A stretch of DNA of 64,000 nucleotides, from NCBI RefSeq assembly GCF_958295425.1, contig NC_081142.1:18197284-18261283 (forward strand), given 5' to 3'. Source of the DNA: Solea solea. Lineage: Eukaryota; Chordata; Actinopteri; Pleuronectiformes; Soleidae. Positions 48,880 through 59,940 of the stretch are shown here, piece by piece. Position 1 is the first letter of the stretch, and every line of letters starts with the position of its first letter. The translations under genes were made by a program, and so were the position numbers. Below the pieces are notes generated by a model, which saw only the letters and a program-made list of their open reading frames with translations, did no database searches and had not been told where the DNA came from.

Positions 48880-51800
48880 AGTATGTGGTCCAAAATCACC
48901 CAAAAAAGTCATAGTATAGTATGTCTTCCAAAATCATCCAAAAAAGTCATAGTATAGTATGTGGTCCAAAATCATCCAAAAAATTCATAGTATAGTATGT
49001 GGTCCAATATCACCCAAAAAAGTCATAGTATAGTATGTGGTCCAAAATAACCCAAAAACGTCATAGTATAGTATGTTGTCCAAAATCATCCAAAAACGTC
49101 ATAGTATAGTATGTCATCCAAAATTAGACAAAAAAGTCATAGTATAGCATGTCGTGCAAAATTGAACAAAAAAGTCATAGTATAGTATGTGGTCCGAAAT
49201 AACCCAAAAATGTCATAGTATAGTATGTGGTCCAAAATCATCCAAAAACGTCATAGTATAGTATGTCATCCAAAATTAGACAAAAAAGTCATAGTATAGC
49301 ATGTTGTGCAAAATTGAACAAAAAAGTCATAGTATAGTATGTCGTCCAAAATTAGACAAAAAAGTCATAGTATAGCATGTCGTGCAAAATTGAACAAAAA
49401 AGTCATAGTATAGTATGTCGTCCAAAATCACCGAAAAACTTCATTGTATAGTATGTGGTCCAAAATCACCCAGAAAAGTCATAGTATAGTATGTCATCCA
49501 AAATTAGACAAAAAAGTCATAGTATAGCATGTCGTGCAAAATTGAACAAAAAAGTCATAGTATAGTATGTTGTCCAAAATCATCCAAAAACGTCATAGTA
49601 TAGTATGTGGTCCAAAATCATCCAAAAACGTCATAGTAATTATGTCATCCAAAATTAGACAAAAAAGTTATAGTATAGCATGTCTTGCAAAATTGAACAA
49701 AAAAGTCATAGTATAGTATGTCTTCCAAAATCACCCAAAAAAGTTATAGTACAGTATGTGTTCCACAATCACCCAAAAACGTCATAGTATAGTATGTGGT
49801 CCAAAATCATCCAAAAACGTCGTGGTATAGTATGTGGTCCAAAATCACCTAAAAAAGTCATAGTATGGTATGTTGTCCAAAATAACCCAAAAAAGTCATA
49901 GTATAGTATGTGGTCCAAAATCACCCAAAAAAGTCATAGTATAGTATGTGGTCCAAAATCACCTAAAAGTCATAGTATAGTATGTCGCCCAAAATCATCC
50001 AAAAAAGTCATAGTATAGTATGTGGTCCAAAATCACCCAAAAAAGTCATAGTATAGTAGGTTGTCCAAAATCATCCAAAAAAGTCATAGTATAGTATGTG
50101 GTCCAAAATCATCCAAAAACGTCATAGTAAGTATGTCATCCAAAATTAGACAAAAAAGTCATAGTATAGCATGTCTTGCAAAATTGAACAAAAAAGTCAT
50201 AGGATAGTATGTCGTCCAAAATCACCCAAAAACGTCATAGTATAGTATGTCGTCCAAAATCACCCAAAAAAGTTATAGTATAGTATGTGGTCCAAAATCA
50301 CCCAAAAACGTCATAGTATAGTATGTTGTCCAAAATCATCCAAAAACGTCATAGTATAGTTCGGGTCCAAAATCATCCAAAAACGTCATAGTATAGTATG
50401 TCATCCAAAATTAGACAAAAAAGTCATAGTATAGCATGTCTTGCAAAATTGAACAAAAAAGTCATAGGATAGTATGTGGTCCAAAATCACCCAAAAACGT
50501 CAGAGTATAGTATGTGGTCCAAAATCACCCAAAAAAGTCATAGGATAGTATGTGGTCCAAAATCACCCAAAAAAGTCATAGTATAGTATGTCTTCCAAAA
50601 TCATCCAAAAAAGTCATAGTATAGTATGTGGTCCAAAATCATCCAAAAAATTCATAGTATAGTATGTGGTCCAATATCACCCAAAAAAGTCATAGTATAG
50701 TATGTGGTCCAAAATAACCCAAAAACGTCATAGTATAGTATGTTGTCCAAAATCATCCAAAAACGTCATAGTATAGTATGTCATCCAAAATTAGACAAAA
50801 AAGTCATAGTATAGCATGTCGTGCAAAATTGAACAAAAAAGTCATAGTATAGTATGTGGTCCGAAATAACCCAAAAATGTCATAGTATAGTATGTGGTCC
50901 AAAATCATCCAAAAACGTCATAGTATAGTATGTCATCCAAAATTAGACAAAAAAGTCATAGTATAGCATGTTGTGCAAAATTGAACAAAAAAGTCATAGT
51001 ATAGTATGTCGTCCAAAATTAGACAAAAAAGTCATAGTATAGCATGTCGTGCAAAATTGAACAAAAAAGTCATAGTATAGTATGTCGTCCAAAATCACCG
51101 AAAAACTTCATTGTATAGTATGTGGTCCAAAATCACCCAGAAAAGTCATAGTATAGTATGTCATCCAAAATTAGACAAAAAAGTCATAGTATAGCATGTC
51201 GTGCAAAATTGAACAAAAAAGTCATAGTATAGTATGTTGTCCAAAATCATCCAAAAACGTCATAGTATAGTATGTGGTCCAAAATCATCCAAAAACGTCA
51301 TAGTAATTATGTCATCCAAAATTAGACAAAAAAGTTATAGTATAGCATGTCTTGCAAAATTGAACAAAAAAGTCATAGTATAGTATGTCTTCCAAAATCA
51401 CCCAAAAAAGTTATAGTACAGTATGTGTTCCACAATCACCCAAAAACGTCATAGTATAGTATGTGGTCCAAAATCATCCAAAAACGTCGTGGTATAGTAT
51501 GTGGTCCAAAATCACCTAAAAAAGTCATAGTATGGTATGTTGTCCAAAATAACCCAAAAAAGTCATAGTATAGTATGTGGTCCAAAATCACCCAAAAAAG
51601 TCATAGTATAGTATGTGGTCCAAAATCACCTAAAAGTCATAGTATAGTATGTCGCCCAAAATCATCCAAAAAAGTCATAGTATAGTATGTGGTCCAAAAT
51701 CACCCAAAAAAGTCATAGTATAGTAGGTTGTCCAAAATCATCCAAAAAAGTCATAGTATAGTATGTGGTCCAAAATCATCCAAAAACGTCATAGTAAGTA

Positions 51801-51997
51801 TGTCATCCAAAATTAGACAAAAAAGTCATAGTATAGCATGTCTTGCAAAATTGAACAAAAAAGTCATAGGATAGTTTGTCGTCCAAAATCACCCAAAAAC
51901 GTCATAGTATAGTATGTCGTCCAAAATCACCCAAAAAAGTTATAGTATAGTATGTGGTCCAAAATCACCCAAAAACGTCATAGTATAGTATGTGGTC
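48880..51997. repeat. 1667-bp higher-order repeat, two near-identical tandem copies
   Basis: Rare markers recur 1667 bp apart: AAAAATGTCATAG (49211/50878), CTTCATTGTATAG (49441/51108), GTCGCCC (49984/51651) and AGGATAG before TTGCAAAATTG context (50201/51868). Further left, TTCGGG markers are 1591 bp apart (48769/50360), because the second copy gained two extra monomers. Differences between the copies are few, which points to a recent duplication. Confidence 0.88.
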
Positions 51998-53332
51998 CAA
52001 AATAACCCAAAAACGTCATAGTATAGTATGTTGTCCAAAATCATCCAAAAACGTCATAGTATAGTATGTCATCCAAAATTAGACAAAAAAGTCATAGTAT
52101 AGCATGTCGTGCAAAATTGAACAAAAAAGTCACAGTAAAGTATGTCGTCCAAAATCACCCAAAAACGTCATAGTATAGTATGTGGTCCAAAATCACCCAA
52201 AAAAGTCATAGTATAGTATATGGTCCAAAATCACCCAAAAAAGTCATAGTATAGTATGTCTTCCAAAATCATCCAAAAAAGTCATAGTATAGTATGTGGT
52301 CCAAAATCACCCAAAAAAGTCATAGTATAGTATATGGTCCAAAATCACCCAAAAAAGTCATAGTATAGTATGTCTTCCAAAATCATCCAAAAAAGTCATA
52401 GTATAGTATGTGGTCCAAAATAACCCAAAAAAGTCATAGTATAGTATGTGGTCCAAAATCATCCAAAAACGTCATAGTATAGTATGTTGCCAAAAATCAC
52501 TCAAAAAAAGTCATAGTATAGCATGTCGTGCAAAATTGAACAAAAAAGTCATAGTATAGTATGTCATCCAAAATCACCCAAAAACGTCATAGTATAGTAT
52601 GTGGTCCAAAATCACCCAAAAAAGTCATAGTATAGTATGTGGTCCAAAATCACCTAAAAAAGTCATAGCATAGTATGTCTTCCAAAATCATCCAAAAAAG
52701 TCATAGTATAGTATGTTGTCCAAAATCATCCAAAAACGTCATAGTATAGTATGTCATCCAAAATTAAACAAAAAAGTCATAGTATAGTATGTGGTCCAAA
52801 ATCACCCAAAAACGTCATAGTATAGTATGTGGTCCAAAATCACCCAAAAAAGTCATAGTATAGTATGTCCTCCAAAATCATCCAAAAAAGTCATAGTATA
52901 GTATGTGGTCCAAAATCACCCAAAAAAGTCATAGTATAGTATGTGGTCCAAAATCACCCAAAAAAGTCATAGTATAGTATGTCGCCCAAAATCATCCAAA
53001 AAAGTCATAGTATAGTATGTGGTCAAAAATCACCCAAAAACGTCATAGTATAGTATGTCATCCAAAATCACCCAAAAAAGTCATTGTATAGTATGTGGTC
53101 CAAAATCACCCAAAAACGTCATAGTATAGTATGTCGTCCAAAATCATCCAAAAAAGTCATAGTATAGTATGTTGTCCAAAATCATCCAAAAAAGTCATAG
53201 TATAGTATGTGGTCCAACATCACCCAAAAAAGTCACAGTATAGTATGTGATCCAAACTCACCCAAAAAAGTCATAGTATAGTTTGTGCTCCAAAATGACC
53301 CAAAAAAGGCATGTATGTCGTCCAAAACGTCA

Positions 53333-53475
53333 TAGAACACACCAAATCATTATTAACAGCTTCAGCTCCAAGTGGGGCTTGATCCCTGGTGTTTTGATTC
53401 AAAGTCAGGAGTGTTAACCGCCACACTAACCATTAACTGCAATTCCATTGTTAGCCAAAAGTATTATAGTTTAGT
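53333..53475 (-). mobile_element. captured tRNA-like (SINE head?) segment in array, copy 1
   Basis: About 140 bp of non-satellite DNA within the array. The minus strand reads GTTAGTGTGGCGGTTAACAC, then ACTCCTGACTTTGAATC, then GGGATCAAGCCCC. That resembles box A and box B of a tRNA-derived SINE head. It is shared with a second copy 722 bp downstream (19 monomers), so it was amplified with the satellite. The tRNA relation is inference. Confidence 0.6.
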
Positions 53476-54054
53476 ATGTGGTCCAAAATCACCCAAAAAA
53501 GTCATAGTATAGTATGTGGTCCAAAATAACCCAAAAACGTCATAGTATAGTATATTGTCCAAAATCACCCAAAAAAGTCATAGTATAGATGTCTTCCAAA
53601 ATCATCCAAAAAAGTCATAGTATAGTATGTGGTCCAAAATAACCCAAAAACGTCATAGTATAGTATGTTGTCCAAAATCATCCAAAAATGTCATAGTATA
53701 GTATGTCATCCAAAATTAGACAAAAAAGTCATAGTATAGCATGTCGTGCAAAATTGAACAAAAAAGTCATAGTATAGTATGTCGTCCAAAATCACCCAAA
53801 AACGTCATAGTATAGTATGTGGTCCAAAATCACCCAAAAAAGTCATAGTATAGTATGTGGTCCAAAATCACCCAAAAAAGTCATAGTATAGTATGTCTTC
53901 CAAAATCACCCAAAAAAGTCATAGTATAGTATGTGGTCCAAAATCATCCAAAAAGTCATAGTATAGTATGTTGTCCAAAATCACCCAAAAAAGTCATAGT
54001 ATAGTTTGTGCTCCAAAATGACCCAAAAAAGGCATGTATGTCGTCCAAAATGTC

Positions 54055-54197
54055 ATAGAACACACCAAATCATTATTAACAGCTTCAGCTTCAAGTGGGG
54101 CTTGATCCCTGGTGTTTTGATTCAAAGTCAGGAGTGTTAACCGCCACACTAACCATTAATCGCAACTCCATTGTTAGCCAAAAGTATTATAGTTTAG
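54055..54197 (-). mobile_element. captured tRNA-like segment in array, copy 2
   Basis: Near-identical to the segment at 53333-53475 (for example ACCAAATCAT at 53341 and 54063, 722 bp apart), with a few substitutions such as AGCTTCAAG versus AGCTCCAAG. It lies in the same satellite context on both sides. Confidence 0.6.
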
Positions 54198-56840
54198 TAT
54201 GTGGTCAAAAATCACCCAAAAAAGTCATAGTATAGTATGTGGTCCAAAATCATCCAAAAAATTCATAGTATAGTATGCGGTCCAAAATCACCCATAAACG
54301 TCATAGTATAGTATGTTGCCAAAAATCACTCAAAAAAGTCATAGTATAGCATGTCGTCCAAAATCAGTCAAAAAAGTCATAGGATAGTATGTGGTCCAAA
54401 ATCACCCAAAAAAGTCATAGTATAGTATGTGGTCCAAAATCACCCAAAAAAGTCACAGTATAGTATGTGGTCCAAAATCATCAAAAAAAGTCAAGGTATA
54501 GTATGTGGTCCAAAATCACCCATAAACGTCATAGTATAGCATGTCGTTCCAAAATCACTCAAAAAAGTCATAGTATAGTATGTCATCCATATTCACTCAA
54601 AAAAGTCATAGGATAGTATGTCGTCCAAAATCATCCAAAAAAGTCATAGTATAGTATGTGTTCCAAAATCACCCAAAAAAGTCATAGTATAGTATGTCGT
54701 CCAAAATCATCCAAAAAAGTCATAGTATAGTATGTTGTCCGAAATCACCCAAAAAAGTCATAGTATAGTATGCGGTCCAAAATCATCCAAAAAAGTCATA
54801 GTATAGTATGTGGTCCAAAATCACCCAAAAAAGTCATAGTATAGTATGTCGCCCAAAATCATCCAAAAAAGTCATAGTATAGTATGTGGTCCAAACTCAC
54901 CCAAAAAAAGTCATAGTATAGTATGTGGTCCAAAATCATCCAAAAAAGTCATAGTATAGTATGTGGTCCAAAATCATCCAAAAAAGTCATAGTATAGTAT
55001 GTTGTCCGAAATCACCCAAAAAAGTCATAGTATAGTATGCGGTCCAAAATCATCCAAAAAAGTCATAGTATAGTATGTGGTCCAAAATCACCCAAAAAAG
55101 TCATAGTATAGTATGTGGTCCAAACTCACCCAAAAAAAGTCATAGTATAGTATGTCGCCCAAAATCATCCAAAAAAGTCATAGTATAGTATGTGGTCCAA
55201 ACTCACCCAAAAAAAGTCATAGTATAGTATGTGGTCCAAAATCATCCAAAAAAGTCATAGTATAGTATGTCGCCCAAAATCATCCAAAAAAGTCATAGTA
55301 TAGTATGTCGTCCAAACTCACCCAAAAAAAGTCATAGTATAGTATGTCGTCCAAAATGAGACAGAAAAGTCATAGTTTAGTATGTCGTCCAAAATCAGTC
55401 AAAAAGTCATAGTATAGCATGTCATCCAAAATGAGACAAAAGTCATAGTATATTATGTCTGACAAAATCACTCAAAAAAGTCACAGTATAGTATGACGTC
55501 CAAAATCACTCAAAAAGGTCATAGTATAGTATGTCGTTCAAAATAAGACAGAAAAGTCATAGTATAGTATGTCTAACAAAATTAGACAAAAAAGTCATAG
55601 TATAGTATGTCGTCCAAAATCAGTCAAAAAGTCATAGTATAGTATGTCGTCCAAAATCACTCAAAGAAGTCATAGTATAGTATGTCTTCCAAAATCATGA
55701 AAAAAAGTCATAGTATAGTATGTCTAACAAAATTAGACAAAAAAGTCATAGTATAGTATGTCTAACAAAATTAGACAAAAAAGTCATAGTATAGTATGTC
55801 GTCCAAAATCACTCAAAGAAGTCATAGTATAGTATGTCTTCCAAAATCATTAAAAAAAGTCATAGTATAGTATGTGGTCCAAAATTAGACAAAAAAAGTA
55901 TATAGTATGTCATCCAAAATGAGTAAAAAATTAATCAAAAAAGTCATAGTATAGTATTTTTACAAAAATCATTCAAAAAAGTCATAGTATATTCATATAT
56001 ATATATAGTCATATATAGTATAGCATATTGTCTATAGCATAGAAGAAAGTCATAGTATAGTATGTCGTCCAAAATGAGACAAAAAGTCATAGTTAGTATA
56101 TTGTCCAAAAACAGTCAAAAAAGTCATAGTATAGTATGTCGTCCAAAATCAGAGTTTTGTATGCTCCTAAACTGTTTCACTCTGACAAAGCTATAAACCT
56201 AGTAAAACTTAACCTCTTCCTTTCCCCCAATTCATTTTCCTGCTTCTGTTTCATACTTATTTCATGGTGCAAGTTTGTGATAGTGCTGCTCCATGGTGAT
56301 AGTGTATGTGCCTGCTGCTGACACAACAGAGAGTGTTTGGTGAAATTGATTTCAGCAGGGTTTCCTGTCGCACCATCTGTCTGTCTAGACAACACAAAAA
56401 CAAACAAGGGCCTCATTTCAATAAGTCAGAGTGGAGAGTGGAGCATTTGCTGCATCATTTTACCTTATTTAAATAAATGGATAAATGGAAATAATGGATC
56501 TTTTCCAAAGGGATTGAGATGTAGCAAAGGATACATCTAAAAATTAAAGTTCATTGTTTTGTCCTCAATAATACATAAAAAAAAAAGGTTGAAACAGTTC
56601 TAACTGCAGCATAAAGTCTGTTTTAGTCAGAACATTCCTTTTAAATCAGCTGCTCAGTGTTGAGCCACAACATCACTTTGTGTAGAGAAACTGTTACGAC
56701 GTTTAATATGAGAGCAACATACATTTTCATTATCGGTCAGTTCATCTGGCTCATGTTCTGTGATGATAAATAAATAAATAAATAAACCAATATGAAACAC
56801 CTGCATTTATTTTTCATGTTACATCAGTCGGTCGTGTCCG

Positions 56841-57103
56841 TACGGAAGAGTATTAGGGCCTAGTGTAATTTAAAAAAATAATAATATTAATAATAATCTG
56901 ACATTAAAGTCAGAATTCTGACTTTTGCTTCAGTCAGGGAATTCTGAGAAAAAAGTCATAGTTCCGAGATTAAAGAACAAGTCAGCATTCTGAGATTAAA
57001 GAAAAAAATCAGAATTCTGAGATTAAAGAAAAAGTCTGAATTCTGAGATTAAAGTCAGAATTATGCGATTTATTTTTCCATGTGGCCCTGATACTCGTCT
57101 GTA
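56841..57103. mobile_element. TA-flanked MITE with internal minisatellite
   Basis: The left end CGGAAGAGTATTAGGGCC (from 56843) and the right end GGCCCTGATACTCGTCTG are inverted repeats with two mismatches. TA flanks both ends. Between them a unit of about 25-28 bp (ATTCTGAGATTAAAGAAAAA) repeats about five times (56930-57060). TA duplication fits Tc1/mariner-type mobilisation (inference). Confidence 0.75.
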
Positions 57104-58011
57104 TGTTCTCTTGGTCATTTGGAGAGATAAAAGAAAAGAAAAAAGAAGCCACATCACTTAACAAAAGAGAAGAACTGCTTTGTATCGATCCAGAGAAATG
57201 TACAATCATAATAAGGTACAAGATTTTACATCTGTACGTGGACCATGTCTGTTCCTGCAAGTGATGGAAAGTCTTGTTATCATTTATGTTTAGTTTAATC
57301 CAGTTCAGGCTCACTGTTGTATCGGCTCGATGCTGGTGTCACACAGCTCCAAAGACTATCTTTGTTTTATTGAAACCTTGTGGGAAAAGTTTATCTAAAC
57401 TTCAGGAAAGAGGGACTGTTGTTTTGGTTTTTCTACATTGATCTCGTTTTCTGTGGAGCACAGTCATCAAACCACAGCAGTGCAGAGATAAATAAGTAGG
57501 GGAATTGCCCTTGATGGCTTGTGGGAATCTCCCAGAGCAGTGTTCTGCTTCAGGGACATTCCCAGGATACAGCTGCATTCAGCCAACTAGTAAAAAATCC
57601 ACTGCTGGAAGGTTGATGTTTTTTTTTTTTTTACATTTCACTGTGGCCAACATTACATTCATGATTCATATACGAGACATTTCTAAACGTAGGACAGCGT
57701 GTACTCAAAACAGCGACGTGTCATTCAAGTATTTTCCAAAACAAGTCAAAGACGACTATAAAAATCTGTGCCCGAGTGGCTCCAGCTGAGGTGATAGGCA
57801 TCTCTGGCGCTCGGCATGAGAAGAAGTCAGAGCAGCCACAGGCCTTTCAGCACTAAATGGTTTTCAGGCCTGTTTGATGTCACGACTGTAGCTTCATATC
57901 ATGTATTATAGCTGTTTTCACAGATATGAGGAAACTTTAGGGAACAGAATGTACACATACCTGTCTGCACTCCTCTATTATAACCCTGCTACACTTAGAT
58001 GGGAATTTACG

Positions 58012-58688
58012 CAGAGGTGGAAAGTAATGAGTTACATTCACTTGTACTTTTTAAAGTCATTTGTAATTTTACTTTAACTTAACCCTTTAACACGTTTGCA
58101 CTAGTCCACTTTGCATTATCGAAATTACGCAACGCTTTGTGCTATCAGAAAAACTCAGTGTTGCAGGAAGCAGGGCAAATCAGCATCTTAGTCACCAGAG
58201 ATGAGAGAGTTGGAAAAACGCCTGTTCATCGTGTCCTTTTTTGTTTTTGTACATTGAGACAAAAAAAACCTCAAACAAATGTTATTTTAAACATGTTTTA
58301 TACTGTTCAAATTTCAAATTGAACACACAAAATCTGGTGTTCATGCACAAAAACTTTGTTTTTCTTCATTTTAAATTGTGAAAACGGTATGTTAACATGC
58401 AGTAAATTGTAAACTGCCAGATATTGAAAGTTATTATGGAAAAATGGGCAAAAGCACTTAGTCACAGCACATTTTCTGGCCCTTTTATCGTTAAAATAAG
58501 CAAAAAAAAAATCAGCACTTTAATTTGTAAAGGTTTGCCTTTAATTAACAACAATTAATGTGATATTTGTGAGTTTACTAACTTTTACTTTAACCTAAGT
58601 AAATTTTCAGAGCAGTACTTTTACTTGTCCTTAAGTAAAATGTTAAAATAGTGGTACTTTTACTTTTTCAGTGCTATTTCCACCTCTG
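58012..58688. mobile_element. inverted-repeat DNA element with foreign core
   Basis: The ends CAGAGGTGGAAAGTAA and (reverse complement) CAGAGGTGGAAATAGC match, and both ends continue into ACTTTTACTT/AAGTAAAAGT wording. The middle (58390-58495) matches the repeat at 36940-37115, so it may be a nested insertion. Confidence 0.65.
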
Positions 58689-59257
58689 GATTCACAGGTA
58701 CATTTCACAGTGTATAAAATTTCAAACTCATTTATTTTGGGTACTTCACTGAACCTAACTGATAAATAACTCTCTCAATCTCCCGTATGCATTTCTATCT
58801 GAGTTAATTGTATCTCCAAACCACTGGAACAATGTTTATTTTTGCATTCAGGCACGGAAACGGGTATTGAACATCCATTTAAAATCGTTCACGTTTGACT
58901 TGCAGAGCAGATCTCTCAGTGCCAATAAAATCAAAGCGTGAAATCCCATATGAAGACAGAGGCAGACAGAGTAACACAGTCTGTTTGGACAGTCAGGGTC
59001 ACCACTCGATATCAGGTCGTCTGGCTGAGTGAACCCGACTGAACTTTTGTTCATTTCTAATTTGGGAGAGAAGAGATACAGGTCTCTTTAGGTAAACATC
59101 CTTGACAGCCACCTGCATGTGAAACTAGAACTTTTTTACTCCTCCTCCTTCTCTTCTGTTCCCTTAATCTCCACTGCTGGCCTTTGAGCAAGTAACATGA
59201 CCAGCACAGACACACCATCTTTGCTTCAGACTGTTTTTTTTAAATTTGGTATAACAT

Positions 59258-59580
59258 CAGAGGTGGAAAGAACACAGAAATAGTCTACTCAAGTAGAAAT
59301 ACCACTATTTTGGTAACATTTAACTTAAGTACAAGTAAAAGCACTGGTCTAAAAATTTACTCAAGTTAAAGTTACTCAGTTACTTTTCTTTTAACAAGGT
59401 TGGGGTTCTTTCTTGTATCATGCAAAAAGGACAAGGGAACACCAATCTTCCATGAATTGTTTTTGATTAAAGGCAAACCTTTACAAATTAAAGTGCTGAA
59501 AATAATATATGTAAACACATAAGGTATGAATCAAAATGGGTAAAAGGTCACAAATGTTTTTACTTTCTCATTCACTCAGG
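59258..59580. mobile_element. partial relative of the 58012 element
   Basis: Starts CAGAGGTGGAAAGAACACAG with CTCAAGTAGAAATACC. It later contains TTAAAGGCAAACCTTTACAA and ATTAAAGTGCTG, which is the reverse complement of 58513-58547. The right end is lost or abuts the minisatellite. Confidence 0.55.
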
Positions 59581-59601
59581 GACCTTAATTAGCGCCAATT
59601 C

Positions 59602-59940
59602 ACCTGTCTTCATCATTCACCTGTCCTCATCATTCACATGTCCTAATCATTCATTCACCTGTCCTAATCATTCATTCACCTGTCATCATCGTTCACCTGT
59701 CCTCATCATCATTCACCTGTCCTCATCGTTCACCTGTCCTCATCATCATTCACCTGTCCTCATCATTCACATGTCCTAATCATTCATTCACCTGTCCTCA
59801 TCATTCACATGTCCTAATCATTCATTCACCTGTCCTCATCATTCACCTGTCCTAATCATTCATTCACCTGTCCTAATCATTCATTCACCTGTCATCATCG
59901 TTCACCTGTCCTCATCATCATTCACCTGTCCTCATCATTC
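59602..59940. repeat. minisatellite, 18 copies of a 15-21 bp unit
   Basis: The unit CATTCACCTGTCCTCAT alternates with CATTCATTCACCTGTCCTAA and CACATGTCC variants. I counted 18 CACCTGTC/CACATGTC cores. A block of several variants recurs, so it also has higher-order order. Confidence 0.92.

Larger units (their letters stand above)
42720..56152. repeat. 38-bp satellite/minisatellite array (~13.4 kb, ~350 copies) with higher-order structure
   Basis: The unit is 38 bp: GTCATAGTATAGTATGTG, then GTCCAAAATCACCC, then A6. The spacing was checked directly (for example GTCATAG at 43213 and 43251). Main monomer variants differ in the middle: GTGGTCCAAAATCACCC, GTGGTCCAAAATCATCC, GTCATCCAAAATTAGAC, GCATGTCGTGCAAAATTGAAC and GTCTTCCAAAATCATCC. 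The last-but-one usually follows the TTAGAC type as a 76-bp dimer. Both edges (42720-43020 and 55380-56150) are degenerate and carry CACTC or CTAAC variants, while the interior is uniform. All six frames are closed by the recurrent TAG/CTA triplets, so no ORF of 60 codons exists from 45343 to 56136. The array is interrupted by a SINE at 44930-45312 and by two copies of a non-satellite segment. Confidence 0.97.

Noticed and set aside
42720..56152. CRISPR-like repeat array
   Set aside because: The repeats are head-to-tail with no unique spacers, and the context is a vertebrate genome with introns; it is a satellite.
56940..56965. AAAAAAGTCATAG in the nearby MITE as the origin of the 38-bp satellite
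   Set aside because: Only about 13 bases agree and the rest of the unit is unrelated, so chance is the simpler reading.
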